Assembly: GCF_016808095.1 (NCBI RefSeq)
Contig: NC_068971.1
Location: 23,300,501-23,364,500 of the forward strand
Source of the DNA: Vigna angularis
Taxonomy: Eukaryota; Streptophyta; Magnoliopsida; Fabales; Fabaceae
Length of the DNA: 64,000 bases
Direction: 5' to 3'
This document shows, one piece after another, positions 28,549 through 38,843 of this stretch. The translations under genes were made by a program, and so were the position numbers. Within the stretch, counting starts at the first letter, position 1; each line of letters opens with the position of its first letter. The notes beneath the pieces are model-generated. The model saw only the letters and a program-made list of their open reading frames with translations. It searched no databases and was not told where the DNA came from.

Positions 28549-31008
28549 TGTAAGGGCCTGAAAAATATAGGGCTTTTAGGCCTTAGGATTGAGGAAGCCA
28601 GGCCCGTAAAACTAAGGACACCATGACCTTAGAAGGGGCTTTTCCCAATCTGAGTTCATTAGCCAACTTTTCCTTCTCTCTCTAACCTCTGTTCTTCTTC
28701 TTCTTGCTCTACCTTCTCTCTACCCATTCAGATATTTTAACTGTTGCATTGTCAAATAGGTGGTGTTCTTTCGTTCACGGAGTTGAGAGCTTCCCATCCA
28801 TCCGATTAGTTTCTGCTTTTGACGGGTAAGCTAGTTTCTCCATCTCTCTTGAACCTAGGGCATGCAACTTTACTGGTTGCATGCAGCTGGTAGTCTTCCT
28901 CTTTTAATTCTCTGCCTATTATAGCTCTAAGAGTTGTTTCTGTCTCCACTGTTAGTGGATTGTAGGGTCATACTGTGTGCTGGCTGTGTAAGGCACTGTT
29001 GAGGTTTTGCTATTATTCTTAGTACTATGCTTATAACCACCAAGGTAAGGGGAGCTAATTGTTTTCTCGAAATTATTTCTTGAATCTGCTTTGTAAATGA
29101 ATGCATGTTGACTGCTGCACTGATGTGTTGTTGGATTGTATTTTATATTTTAAGCATGTTGGATGTTATGAACTGAGATGTGTGGTTGATGAGACTATAG
29201 TGGTTTGTTTGGGAATCCTTTTGGATGAACGAAAGGGGATGTAAGTAGAACATGTAGGGAGGGAATAGGGTGAGATTTCTGCTTAGTGTCAATTTGGTAA
29301 ACATGTTCAACAGTTAGGCAGAAGGTTTAGGTTAGTTCAAGAGAAGTGAGGTACTGAAATTGGGCATTTGGGGTCTAGAGAACAATAAGGCAGTTTGGGC
29401 AACTTAGATGAGTTAAATGCAACTTGTTAAGTACATAAGGAAGGTCTAAAACATGTTAAAAACAATAGAATTGATCTTAGGTCATTAGGTTGTTGATTTA
29501 AATGTTCTAGAGAGTGAAGTGCATTTTGATCACTTGAAAATCATTAGAGGAATGTTAGGAATAACATAGACAAGTTTAACTGGGACATAATCACGATCTA
29601 GAGGACTTAGAAAATGGGAAAGAGGACTAGAATTGGTCTAGAGGGTGCAAGGGGGCATAATTTGCAGAATTGGGCGTTCTGCAGACTATGCAGAGTCGCT
29701 AGGCGAGTTGTCTCGCATAGCGAGACCCTGTAGAGGGTGCTCACTGTTTGACTCATTCGTTGTGCGAGCTGGTGCGCTGTGCGAATGACCAGAAGGTGTT
29801 GCCCTCTATTTGTGGATTCGCCAATCCTGTCGCTATGCGACTGGTGATGGTCTGGAACCACTGCCCATTTAATTCGAAAGGCGAGTGGGGCGCATGGCGA
29901 GAGTTTTAGGGGGGTTGGTCTCTGTTTGGGTTCTCGCATAACGACCTGGGTGCGCTATGCGAGGGACCCAAAGTCTGACACTTATTCAGACTTAATTCGC
30001 AAGGCGAGTTGGGTAGGTACGCTATGCGAATAACGCCAGTTTCGCCTCGCGAGGGTGGTACGTTGTGCGAAACGTTCAGGGTTTTACTCTCTACTTTCCC
30101 TTTTATATTGTTTCACTTAGAGTTAAATGTTAAGCAAATTATATTGTATGTTGGGATTCAAACATGTTGTATATTGTTAAAGTGGAAATGTGAGTGATTC
30201 AATGGTATGATTGGTGATTCAAAGTAAGTGGTTTTAAAAGTATGGTTGATGGACGTAATTCCATGAACTTCAAGGAGAAGATCCATGGTGGTGCCCTTAG
30301 TTGTTTAGAATGAAAGTAGGAGCTCAGTGTTGGGGGTCATTATGAAACTCCAATGGTCTTTCTTCTCACGTAGAGAGGATTGAACCATGTGGTGAGGAGT
30401 AGCAGGAGGTCTCAGTCTTGGGGGCTTCCAGTATGCCCCAAGGCCCGGAACGGGCTAACCTCGTGAGTGTGGTAGGGTGGGGGAACCCAAGTTTCATAAG
30501 CCACCACGAGTGCAAGACCCGCCATAGCTCGACTATCATTCTAAAGTCCGGACGAGTCAAGTGTAGTATTCAACATGTTAGGATGCGTGTTTACCTTGCT
30601 TGATTGAAGTTAACTCTTGCATGCATATTGTCATATTGTATGCTTTTTATATAATTAGCTCACCCTTGCTTGTTTGTGTTGTTTGTGTATGATTCTTTTT
30701 GCGATGATCATCCACTTGGATGGGAGCAGATGGTGAGGAGGTTTCTTTGGAGACAACTTTGGAAGAAGACGACAATGCTCCAATTTAGGCTTCCTAGGGG
30801 TTCCTTAGTCATTTGATGATATTTTGAAATACTTTTCCTCTTTAAGTTTACAGTTTATACCTCTTTTGTTAAAGTTTAAATTCTAAAGCTATATTTTAAG
30901 GATGACTGTAATCCTAATACTCGACTATATGTTTCCAACTGCTTTCTATTATTATAATATGGAGACGTCTTTATAATATACACACGTCGTATATTTTGGG
31001 ATATCAGA
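28549..31008 (+). repeat. Gypsy 3' LTR (2460 bp, full length)
   Basis: TGTAAGGGCCTG...GATATCAGA; the terminal CA has become GA. A purine tract (GTGTGGGAGAA) precedes it and AATAG follows at 31009. It keeps the roughly 720 bp (29063-29810) missing from the 5' LTR, so this is the better guide to the family's LTR length. Confidence 0.92.
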
Positions 31009-31490
31009 AATAGTATAAAATCTGATTTGATATACTTTAATATATTAAATTATATTAGAATTTTAAATTAAATTAAATATTTATTTTATTTTAAATAAAA
31101 AATGAAATTTCAAAAAATATTTGTTAAATGGATTTGGATCTGTTTAACAAATGGTTCTAAAATTTATTTTTAAATTTAAAATTTAATAAAAATCTTGTTT
31201 AATTTAAAATTTTGATATTATTTAATATATATTCATACTTTAATAATTATTAAAGTATTATTTTTATTATTATAATAATTATATTAAAAAAATAAAATTT
31301 TAAAAAATAATTAAAATAATAGTAGTAATAATAGAAATAAAAAAACATAAATAATAATTATAATAATAATATAAAATTTAATTTAATATATTTAAATATA
31401 TTAAATTATATAAAATTATTAAATTAAATAAAATATTTATTAGTTTTTAAATTAAAAAAAATTGTTAAATGAATTTCGAAATCTGTTACC
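31009..31490. repeat. Right target duplication and remainder of the AT-rich tandem repeat
   Basis: AATAG at 31009-31013 is the duplication. The array resumes with ATTATTTAATATATA at 31217 and GTTTAACAA/GTTAAATG boundary phrases near 31119 and 31463. With the Gypsy removed this gives a fourth unit of about 344-375 bp. Confidence 0.75.
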
Positions 31491-33275
31491 ATATATTAAG
31501 GGATTAAATCCGATTAAAACTTTATTTTGAAAATTTGATATTTTAAGAGAAATCGGAAATCCAGTCTGAAAGTCTTGAAAAGGTAAAGAATGAAACGCTT
31601 TATGTAATTGGGTAATGAAGCTGTTAGATGAAAAATGTTATTGATTGTTATACTATAGCAACATTTTCCTTCTTTTGTTTTGATTATTTGCTGGTAATTG
31701 TTGGTGAAATGCGTGACCCTGGGTTCTAATAAAATTCTATTTCAACTACAAATCAATAAAAATCATTGACCCACAAAGAAGAAACCCAAAATTACCCATA
31801 AAAAATGTCAAAATTGGCAGCTCAGTCTATCTCAGAACCAGCCAGGTTGCTTCACTCAACCCGCAACATCCAATCGAATTATCCAATCTGACCCGTTTTC
31901 GATAGATCAAAATCAGTTGGATTGACTATTTTTATCGTTTCTAACTATTAATATAATAGTAAATTATGAAAATATATTTTACTGCTATATAAATTGATAA
32001 CTTTTTAATTTATGAATTATATTTATTAGATAATTTTTTAAATAATGAATAACATTTAACGAACACAATAGATTATTTGTTTCGCATTTAAATGCTATAA
32101 AAATTATTAAAATTATCTTCATTAGTTATATTTAAAATCAAATGATTAATTATTTGTTTTACTGTTTATTATCTCTCAAGCTATTTTTATATGTTAATTT
32201 CTTTTAAATAAAAAATATTAATTAATTTATATTATTAATATTACTAGAAAACATCTATCACCTGCAGTTTTTTTCTGCAAAATTTTATCTATAAAACCTA
32301 TATAGAAATTTTATTTTAAAATGTTTTTGGTAAAAAAAGATTCATGAAATTTTTTTATAATTATATTTTGCAAGAAGTATCTATAAATTGTTTTATAAAA
32401 GAATATTTTTAAATAATTAATAATATTATACTATAAAATGTTTGTTAATTTGTAGTGGTTTATTTTTAGGACTTAAAGTAAACTGCCATAAAAAATATTA
32501 ATTTTTTATAGAAAATTTTAATCGTTACTATTCTTTTAATTAAAAATTATTATACTGCATAAAATTTTGTATTTATAAATCTCTAATCACTATATGCTTT
32601 CAAATCCTTATTGTCGTTTCGTCTCTCCTTTTACTCTGTTGTCACTCTCGTCCCCACAGCCACCGCCTCCTTCTCTGCACCCTCCGCCTCTTCGTCACTA
32701 CCATCTCTGTCTGTCATGCCTTCTCCCTTTCTCTCAATTCGGTTCCTCTTTCTTGTCATTGGCCACATGTTTTGTCCATTGACTCGAGCGGAGGATTCTT
32801 GTTAGTAGCATTGTTTGCAACACGAGAATCAAGGTTTCGTTTCTCTTCTACGGCTCTTTTTTGAAATCTCTATTGTCTACGTTAGAATGTTGTATCTTTA
32901 TGTGATATATATTTGATTATATTGGATTGGATTAGGGTTTTTCTATGTTAAATTTTATTATGCTGGACATAACAACACATTAATTTGGGTATCTTATGAT
33001 GCTATGTACATATTTATAATTTAAAGTTATCTCTTCAATGGTGGATATGGTACCAAACTTATTGTTTTCCAATAACCTGGTATTATACTAATACAATTCT
33101 ACTTTAATAAGATTTCTACATTGGCCTTTTCAACTCATATTTTGTTTATTTTTCTGTATTTATATTTTATCTGTTTCATTTGCTATATTTTGTGATTGTA
33201 TGCAATTTTTCTGCATGGAACATAGAGAAAGATAAATATTGTTTTTCCTGTCTGAACAAGCAATTTTGATGTCAG
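31491..33275. other. Intergenic, no gene recognised
   Basis: AT-rich, with a CT- and CA-rich segment at about 32610-32790 whose proline/serine-rich frames are probably chance. TACTAGAAAACA near 32251 faintly resembles a CACTA end, but no partner was found. This stretch may be the 5' part of whatever carried the glycine decarboxylase fragment. Confidence 0.4.
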
Positions 33276-33870
33276 GAAATGTTCAACAATTTTGGTGACT
33301 TGTTCTGTACCATCACGGGGTTTGACTCCTCCTTGCAACCGAATGTTGGTGCTGCTGGAGAATATGTTGGACTTATGGTTATCCGTGCATATCATCTGGT
33401 ATGGACCATACTTGGATTATTATGATAATTTATTAGGAAATTTATGGTTATTCTGATTTACTCTTAGGATATAAGTATTTATGTGATTACTATTGAATGT
33501 AACATTGTATTTTCATTTCAACCGAATTGTACATAATCTTAGTTATGTCATTTTCTATTGCTAAGTATCTAAAAGAGATGCAATGATTTCCCTACATTAT
33601 CATATCCAATAAATGTTCTTGAATACCTGTGATGGTTCTTACTTCTTTTGGCCATTGGAAACTGTAGGCAAGAGGTGACCATTACAACAATGTTTGCACT
33701 ATACTTGTCTGGGCATATGGTACAAGTCCTGCAAGCGCTGCAATGTGTGGAATGAAAATTGTCTCCCTTGAACTGATGCCAAGGGAAACATTAATATAGA
33801 AGAGTTGAAGAAGGCTGCTGAAAAACACAAGGACATCTTATCTGCAGTTATGGTACAACTGCAGTTAATT
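33276..33870 (+). pseudogene. Fragment of glycine decarboxylase P-protein gene (two exons with intron)
   Basis: The parent gene encodes the PLP-dependent P-protein of the mitochondrial glycine cleavage system in photorespiration. Exon A (33276-33398, after an AG acceptor and before GT) reads [18 protein letters not shown] and [18 protein letters not shown]. Exon B starts after TGTAG at 33668 with [11 protein letters not shown] and [17 protein letters not shown], highly characteristic of this enzyme. A 1-bp deletion near 33769 shifts the frame, after which EELKKAAEKHKD is still readable in another frame. Homology stops near 33855. The retained intron (33399-33667) shows it came from genomic DNA, not cDNA. 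One residue is missing in the FDS-SLQPN region. No intact gene is nearby, so this is a duplicated or transposon-carried fragment. Confidence 0.85.
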
Positions 33871-34149
33871 GAGGTATTGTCAAACCTAAGCATTGTTTAC
33901 ATTAGTTTGATTTTGATTTAATTGCAGGAGAAACATCAATTTGGCTAGCCATGGCCACCCAAACTCTAAAAGCTAGATAAGTAGATATAGAAGAACAATT
34001 TTTGAAAAGTTAAGCATATCTTTTCCCGTGGATACTCACTTAATTTCTGTTTTCAATATTCAATAACATCTAGTATCTTTCATTTATTGCATTGTTTCAG
34101 TAATGGCTTCTTGGTTACCGTGTAATGAGATGATGCTCATTTGATTTAT
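33871..34149. other. No gene recognised
   Basis: Short AT-rich spacer between the glycine decarboxylase fragment and the left LTR of the minus-strand Copia. Confidence 0.4.
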
Positions 34150-34235
34150 TGACGTTTGCTTGGTTGATTTTGTTGCAATATGTTGACAATATTTACGAAA
34201 AAATTTTCTTGAGGTGTGTATATTACAGTCTTTAA
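34150..34235 (-). repeat. Left fragment of the 3' LTR of Copia-1, cut by the PIF/Harbinger
   Basis: From about 34166 the sequence matches the other LTR at 45690 onward (GCAATATGTTGACAATAT versus GTAATATGTTGACAATAT). It stops at the transposon edge and continues at 41151. The outer boundary is unclear. Confidence 0.75.
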
Positions 34236-34800
34236 GGGCGTGTTCTTTTGTGGGGATTTGGGGGAGATGATTTAAGGGAGATGATTTAAATGGATTTGTG
34301 TGGATTTGAGGGTAATTTTGTTAGTTGTTTTTTGAGTGGATTTGTGGGTAATTGAGAGTGGATTTGGAAGTAAAGTTTATAAGAATTAGTGTAGGATTTG
34401 ATTGATGTGATAAATTTTAAAAAATTGTTTAATTGGTAGAAAATGAAGATGACCAAATTGTCCCTAGTTATAAAAGTATTATAAAATGTAATTTTGTAAT
34501 GTTATATGTAATTGTAAAAATGTTAATGGAGAGGAAAAAATTAGAAATAATTGATAAAATGAATGTAACAAAATTATAAACCCTTTTAATGTAGTAAAAT
34601 GATTGTATTTTAAAATGTAATTTTAAATGGTATACTAATTTACTACGAAGTGATATGAATTTATAAGTCATTGAAGTGAGAATGATTAACATGAATCAAA
34701 CAACCACAATAAATATATAATGTAATTTTTGAAAGTCACATACAAAGAAACTTATATATATATTAAAGTCATGTAATACATTATCGGAAATATAATGAAC

Positions 34801-35956
34801 TTAATCATCTAAATGGTGAAGAATCGAGTTCACATTTTGATTGAGGTGAGCAAATTGGCGGTTCATGTCTAGGGAAAGGTTTGCCAAGTTATCTTCAATA
34901 TGTTGAACCCGCACCTGCATTTGTTCCATACCCTGCATTCTGTGTCTCAAGTCTTGTACTCTTTCCCACATTTGAGTGATCATGTTAGCATTAGATAGAG
35001 GAGGAGGAGGAGGCTGCACAGTGTGTTGATGAGGGTCTGCTTGGTCTTCTTCTTCATCATCATCCAGATCGTGTTGCCAAACACCGTTGACATTAATAAT
35101 TTTCATCCTCTTCAAAGAATTGATAGAAAAGTGATGTCGGGACCCTATATGAGTGCTGGCATCGACATCGACGTTAACTCCACAATATTGCATGATCTGT
35201 GTGATAAGGACACCGTATGGGAGGGGTGTGTCACTGGCCTTGCATTTAAGCATATGTTGCATGATGTGATGAGGCCAATTGATTGCTATATTATTTTTAA
35301 GCACCCATATCATAAAAATATCTTAATGCAATAACCTAGCAAAATTTCCTGGTCGTGGAGTCAACATATGCACAATAATATAATGCATAAGCCTATCATT
35401 GATATTCAAACAACCCACCGTTAAAACACCTTGACCACCCTGCAAATCTGGTATGATCATAGTAGCTAATGCCATGTCGCGATCATATGGAAAGTCCTGT
35501 GGGAGATTTGAATAACACAATTTCTGACCGTCGTACTTCAAGTTTGATACATTCAACCAAATCAGTGGGTTTGAATCTAATTTTTCTCTTGTTGACCTCG
35601 CTCAGCATATATCCATTTGATGATATCTTCAAATTTGAATAAAATACCTTGATTAATTCCGGATAGTAGGGTCCCTGTAATGTCAGAAATTGGCTCAACC
35701 CTTGAAATAGAAGATGCTGCTGAAAAAATAACTCTGAACCGGTAAATGAATCAAAATTCATTATCTTGGGAGGAACTATAGTCCTTGTACAGAAATCAGC
35801 TGCATAGTTTTCCATTTGATGACTGTGTGTGAAAAAACGACGCTGATCTAATTGCTCCTCTACAGATGGTCTTACATGGGGTGCATCTTCTGCCTCAATG
35901 AGAGTTTGTTTTCCCTTACGGCTTTTTCTTGGCCTTTTTGTTGATGATGAGGCCCT
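34801..35956 (-). pseudogene. Third gene in the PIF/Harbinger: homologue of the Sirevirus third protein
   Basis: Reads from about 35956 (basic stretch STKRPRKSRKGK; the expected start codon position is AGG, unless TATCAG before it is a splice acceptor) through FQGLSQFLTLQGPYYPELIK and VFYSNLK. These match QGVQHLLQLQGRYYPDLVR and VFYYNLK of the Sirevirus protein. A frameshift near 35575 and one TAA at 35323-35325 break it. The rest (LMHYIIVHMLTPRPGNFARL, NNIAINW, PLPYGVLIT, acidic LDDDEEEDQ) continues to a stop at 34801. The C-terminus (about 60 aa, MWERVQDLRHRMQGMEQMQV onward) is a strong coiled coil. N-terminal basic, core, acidic and coiled-coil order equals the Sirevirus version. It lies downstream of the Myb-like gene on the same strand, inside the terminal repeats. 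It could instead be a separately inserted retroelement piece, but I see no LTR or pol around it. Confidence 0.75.
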
Positions 35957-36191
35957 CTGATAAAATCTTCAACAAATCATTTCATTAAAACAACAAGAAA
36001 TTACATGATAAGATATTACTTATATTTCATAATAACAATGCATAACAACACATAAGAACAAATGTCATACATCATAACCATTAAGAGAACTACAAAATCA
36101 CATCCACCATACAAATCTAATAATTCATAACTAAATTACGGATACAAAATTCCATTTAATACTATTAGAACTAAGTTTGATATGAAGATTC

Positions 36192-37308
36192 CTAACAGTC
36201 ATCGCCCGATATCATTTTCCATAATTTATTCCACCGCTTATGTGGTGGCAGTCCCATCAACCTCTTTGTACATGTGGGGTTTCCACATAAAAAATCATAA
36301 CATTGGTCCAGCAAATTCTCGTCAGTAATGTTCATAGAAGTCAACATTTCATAAATGTCCGCCTCTGTATATGTGTAATTCGGGTTGCGCCGGAGTATTT
36401 TATTTCTATCTTCCATTGTTGACACTTGACGCACGACTGCATTAGATATCACACCAAAATGAACATTTGATGAGCTAAGGACATTTGCGAAACCATCCAG
36501 GCTGGTAGTCAACTTATCAAACTGAGAATCAATAACATCGACCATAGGTGCCTTCCTTTTCGAGCCCCGTGAAGGTGAAGTTCCACCAGATGGGACTGAA
36601 GGCACAGATTGAGTCTGGCCTGGACTATATTCATCGACAGATGGCGGAGGTGATGGTGGAGTTGGGTCTCTATACTCCGCCCACTGAGGCTGTTCTGGGA
36701 TGTACTCAACATTTTGATTCAAGTCAACACTGACACGAGGACCAACCCGCTGTCGACGTGCTTGACGAGCAGTCCGAACACTACTCCCGGTAGCTCGGTC
36801 AACTGCCCATAACTCCACCATCAAATCGTAATGTTTTATGCTATTAACTCTCCACTTTGCCGCAGCTGGCCTCGACTGATTCAATATTAAATTATTTGAT
36901 ATTGTTCATATTATGTATAATAAGGAATGCACAAAAAGTTAATAAGTTTTTAAATACCTGAATCAGGTCCATCCAAACTTCGTCCTCAGCATGAAATGTC
37001 ATACTAACAGGATTCCACGCAAATCCACTCAATCCAGAAAACAAGTCATGTACCTCACGCCATTTATCTTTCAAGACTTTCTGACGATTTTTAACATTAT
37101 TTTTTGTAATGGCGACATACCCAGCGCTATGAAGATGATCAACTATGTTACTATATGCTTGGGATGTCCAGCTTTCGTCAACCCTATTACCCATTCGTGA
37201 TTCCTCAATCATACAGTATAGAAGACGTGCATCCATGTCCTCTGTCCACTTCATGAACTCTCTAGTAGGAGCAGAGTACTGAATCGCGGCTGCCTTACCT
37301 CTGTTCAT
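36192..37308 (-). CDS. PIF/Harbinger Myb/SANT-like DNA-binding protein (ORF1), 344 aa, two exons
   Basis: Exon 1 is 37308-36958 (117 codons, ending CAG|GT) and exon 2 is 36875-36192 (after TCAG), joined in phase 0 across an 82-bp intron. Both splice sites are canonical. The N-terminal domain (about 15-100: MKWTEDMDARLLYCMIEE, then VKNRQKVLKDKWREV and GFAWN) is the Myb/SANT-like domain of plant PIF ORF1. A proline-rich middle carries a basic patch (GSKRKAPM), and a conserved C-terminus follows (EMLTSMNITDENLLDQCYDF, LMGLPPHKRWNKLW). In PIF/Harbinger systems this protein binds the transposon ends and helps the transposase enter the nucleus. It starts 114 bp past the transposase stop on the same strand. 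No stop or shift is seen. Confidence 0.88.
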
Positions 37309-37422
37309 TTTATACCTATTTGATAATCAAAATAAGAAGAAGTTAACATTACAATTTATAATATAATCTTGTTGTCATACACATAACACAGAATACTATT
37401 ACAACACAATACATGACAATCA

Positions 37423-38843
37423 CTATGAGTTTTGATACTCTCGCCACATATGATCTGCTATAGAATCCCTGATACTACTACCAATTCTATGGTCCTCTTC
37501 TCTAACTTGAGATAATGAAACATTTTGTGATTCCCTTTCATTCAACTCATTGTCAACTTCATCAAGCAAGGAGTCATCATTATCAACACCACGCAGGAAG
37601 TTGTGTAAGATACAACAAGCTAATATGATGTCTGTCATTGTCTGCAATCCGTAGTGCGGTTCAGTGCCACTTCCAATGATAGGGAATCGTTTCTTCAACA
37701 CACCAAAAGTTCTTTCAATAACATTTCTCAAAGCTGAATGTTGATGATTAAACAACTCGCGTGCATTTTGTGGTCCCCTCCGTGTATATTCTTTAAGGTG
37801 ATATCTGACGCCTCTATACGGAGTCAAAACTGTGCTTTTCAACATAAATCCAACATCATCGATGTAGTATTTTCCTAGAAATTTTGACATACATCGTTAA
37901 TTAGTGAGTACTTCAAGGTACATTGAACATGAAAACATAGACACTCACCTTGGGGGATAACCAACGGATCATCTCCTTCAATAGCATTTTTTAAAATTTT
38001 TGAATCAGATGCAGTGCCTTCCCACCCAGTAAGAACGTATGTGAATTTCATGTCAAAATCACACGCCGCAAACACATTTTGAGTTGGCCAATCTTTTCTT
38101 CCTCTAAATCTCGGAGCATCACATGTTGGCACCTTTACACGAACATGAGTACCGTCTATGGCCCCTAAACAATCCTTAATATACAAATAAGAAGACATCA
38201 ATAAAACTCTAACTTTATTATCATCAATTGATCAAACAACATCTACAAATTCGATTCAAATGAGTACCTTAAAGTACGGGTAAAACCGATTGTTGTTCAA
38301 GACATATGGATGTACCTCATTTCCTGAGGGTTGAATTAGAAATTCAGATTCCAAAGTTAAGATAGCATCCAACACATTGTGAAAGTGTCTGCTAACCGTC
38401 GAACCAGATCGATGAAAAAAAAAGGTCACACTTCGATTCTTAACATTATGCCCAATTATATGAAGAAATTGAGCAACTTGTTGCTCCACTGTGGACCGAA
38501 TGGCGTCCTTAACTAACCCAGTTGATCTAACTCTCTCACATAGATTAATAAATGCCTCTGGACCCATTCTAATAATTTCACGGCACCGATTGGTATGCAC
38601 AAGATATGACATTAATTGATCCCTACGACGGTCTCTGTCTGGTAGGTAATTGCTTACACTACTCGAGTACATATTCAAGATATTCAACGCGTGTGCAACA
38701 ATGCATAACATTGTTAGTGCTCCCAATGAAGTCGTAATTTGTAATTGTTGACGTATCATCACGATAATATTGAAGTCTACACCAACGACATCGTCATCTA
38801 TATCTTCACGGTCCAAATATGCTAAATCTATACATTCTTCCAT
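37423..38843 (-). CDS. PIF/Harbinger transposase (DDE_Tnp_4), 417 aa, three exons, intact
   Basis: Exons 38843-38268 (192 codons), 38174-37949 and 37874-37423, with introns of 93 and 74 bp, canonical GT/AG sites, and phases that fit exactly (0 and 1). Catalyses cut-and-paste transposition into TWA sites. Catalytic acids: D199 in CLGAIDGTH, D274 in KYYIDDVGF, E321 in NVIERTFGVLKKRFP. Other family blocks: FRGRKDWPTQNVFAACDFD, GWEGTASDSKIL, ACCILHNFLRG. The N-terminal part has FINLCERVRSTG and the VEQQVAQFLHIIGHN helix-turn-helix region. The length is normal for plant PIF transposases. Start: the first ATG of the open frame (MEECIDLAYLD). I find no disabling change, so the protein may be active. 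Splicing is predicted by eye. Confidence 0.9.

Larger units (their letters stand above)
13284..31008 (+). mobile_element. Ty3/Gypsy LTR retrotransposon (Tekay/Del-like), decayed, split by a Sirevirus
   Basis: Complete structure: 5' LTR, initiator-Met tRNA primer site, gag, protease, RT, RNase H, integrase, purine tract, 3' LTR and a 5-bp target duplication. The Sirevirus at 17234-26076 (plus one copy of its GTTAC duplication) interrupts the RT, so about 8.9 kb is Gypsy sequence. The last 980 bp or so of the two LTRs differ at roughly 30 positions by eye (about 3%), far more than the Sirevirus LTRs, in agreement with the nesting order. The coding region has many stops and an integrase deletion, so it cannot be autonomous. 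Clade assignment rests on the RT and C-terminal integrase wording and is tentative. Confidence 0.93.

Noticed and set aside
32251..32275. CACTA-like end TACTAGAAAACA
   Set aside because: Only a partial match, no partner end around 33900-34150 and no subterminal repeats, so I did not define an element around the glycine decarboxylase fragment.
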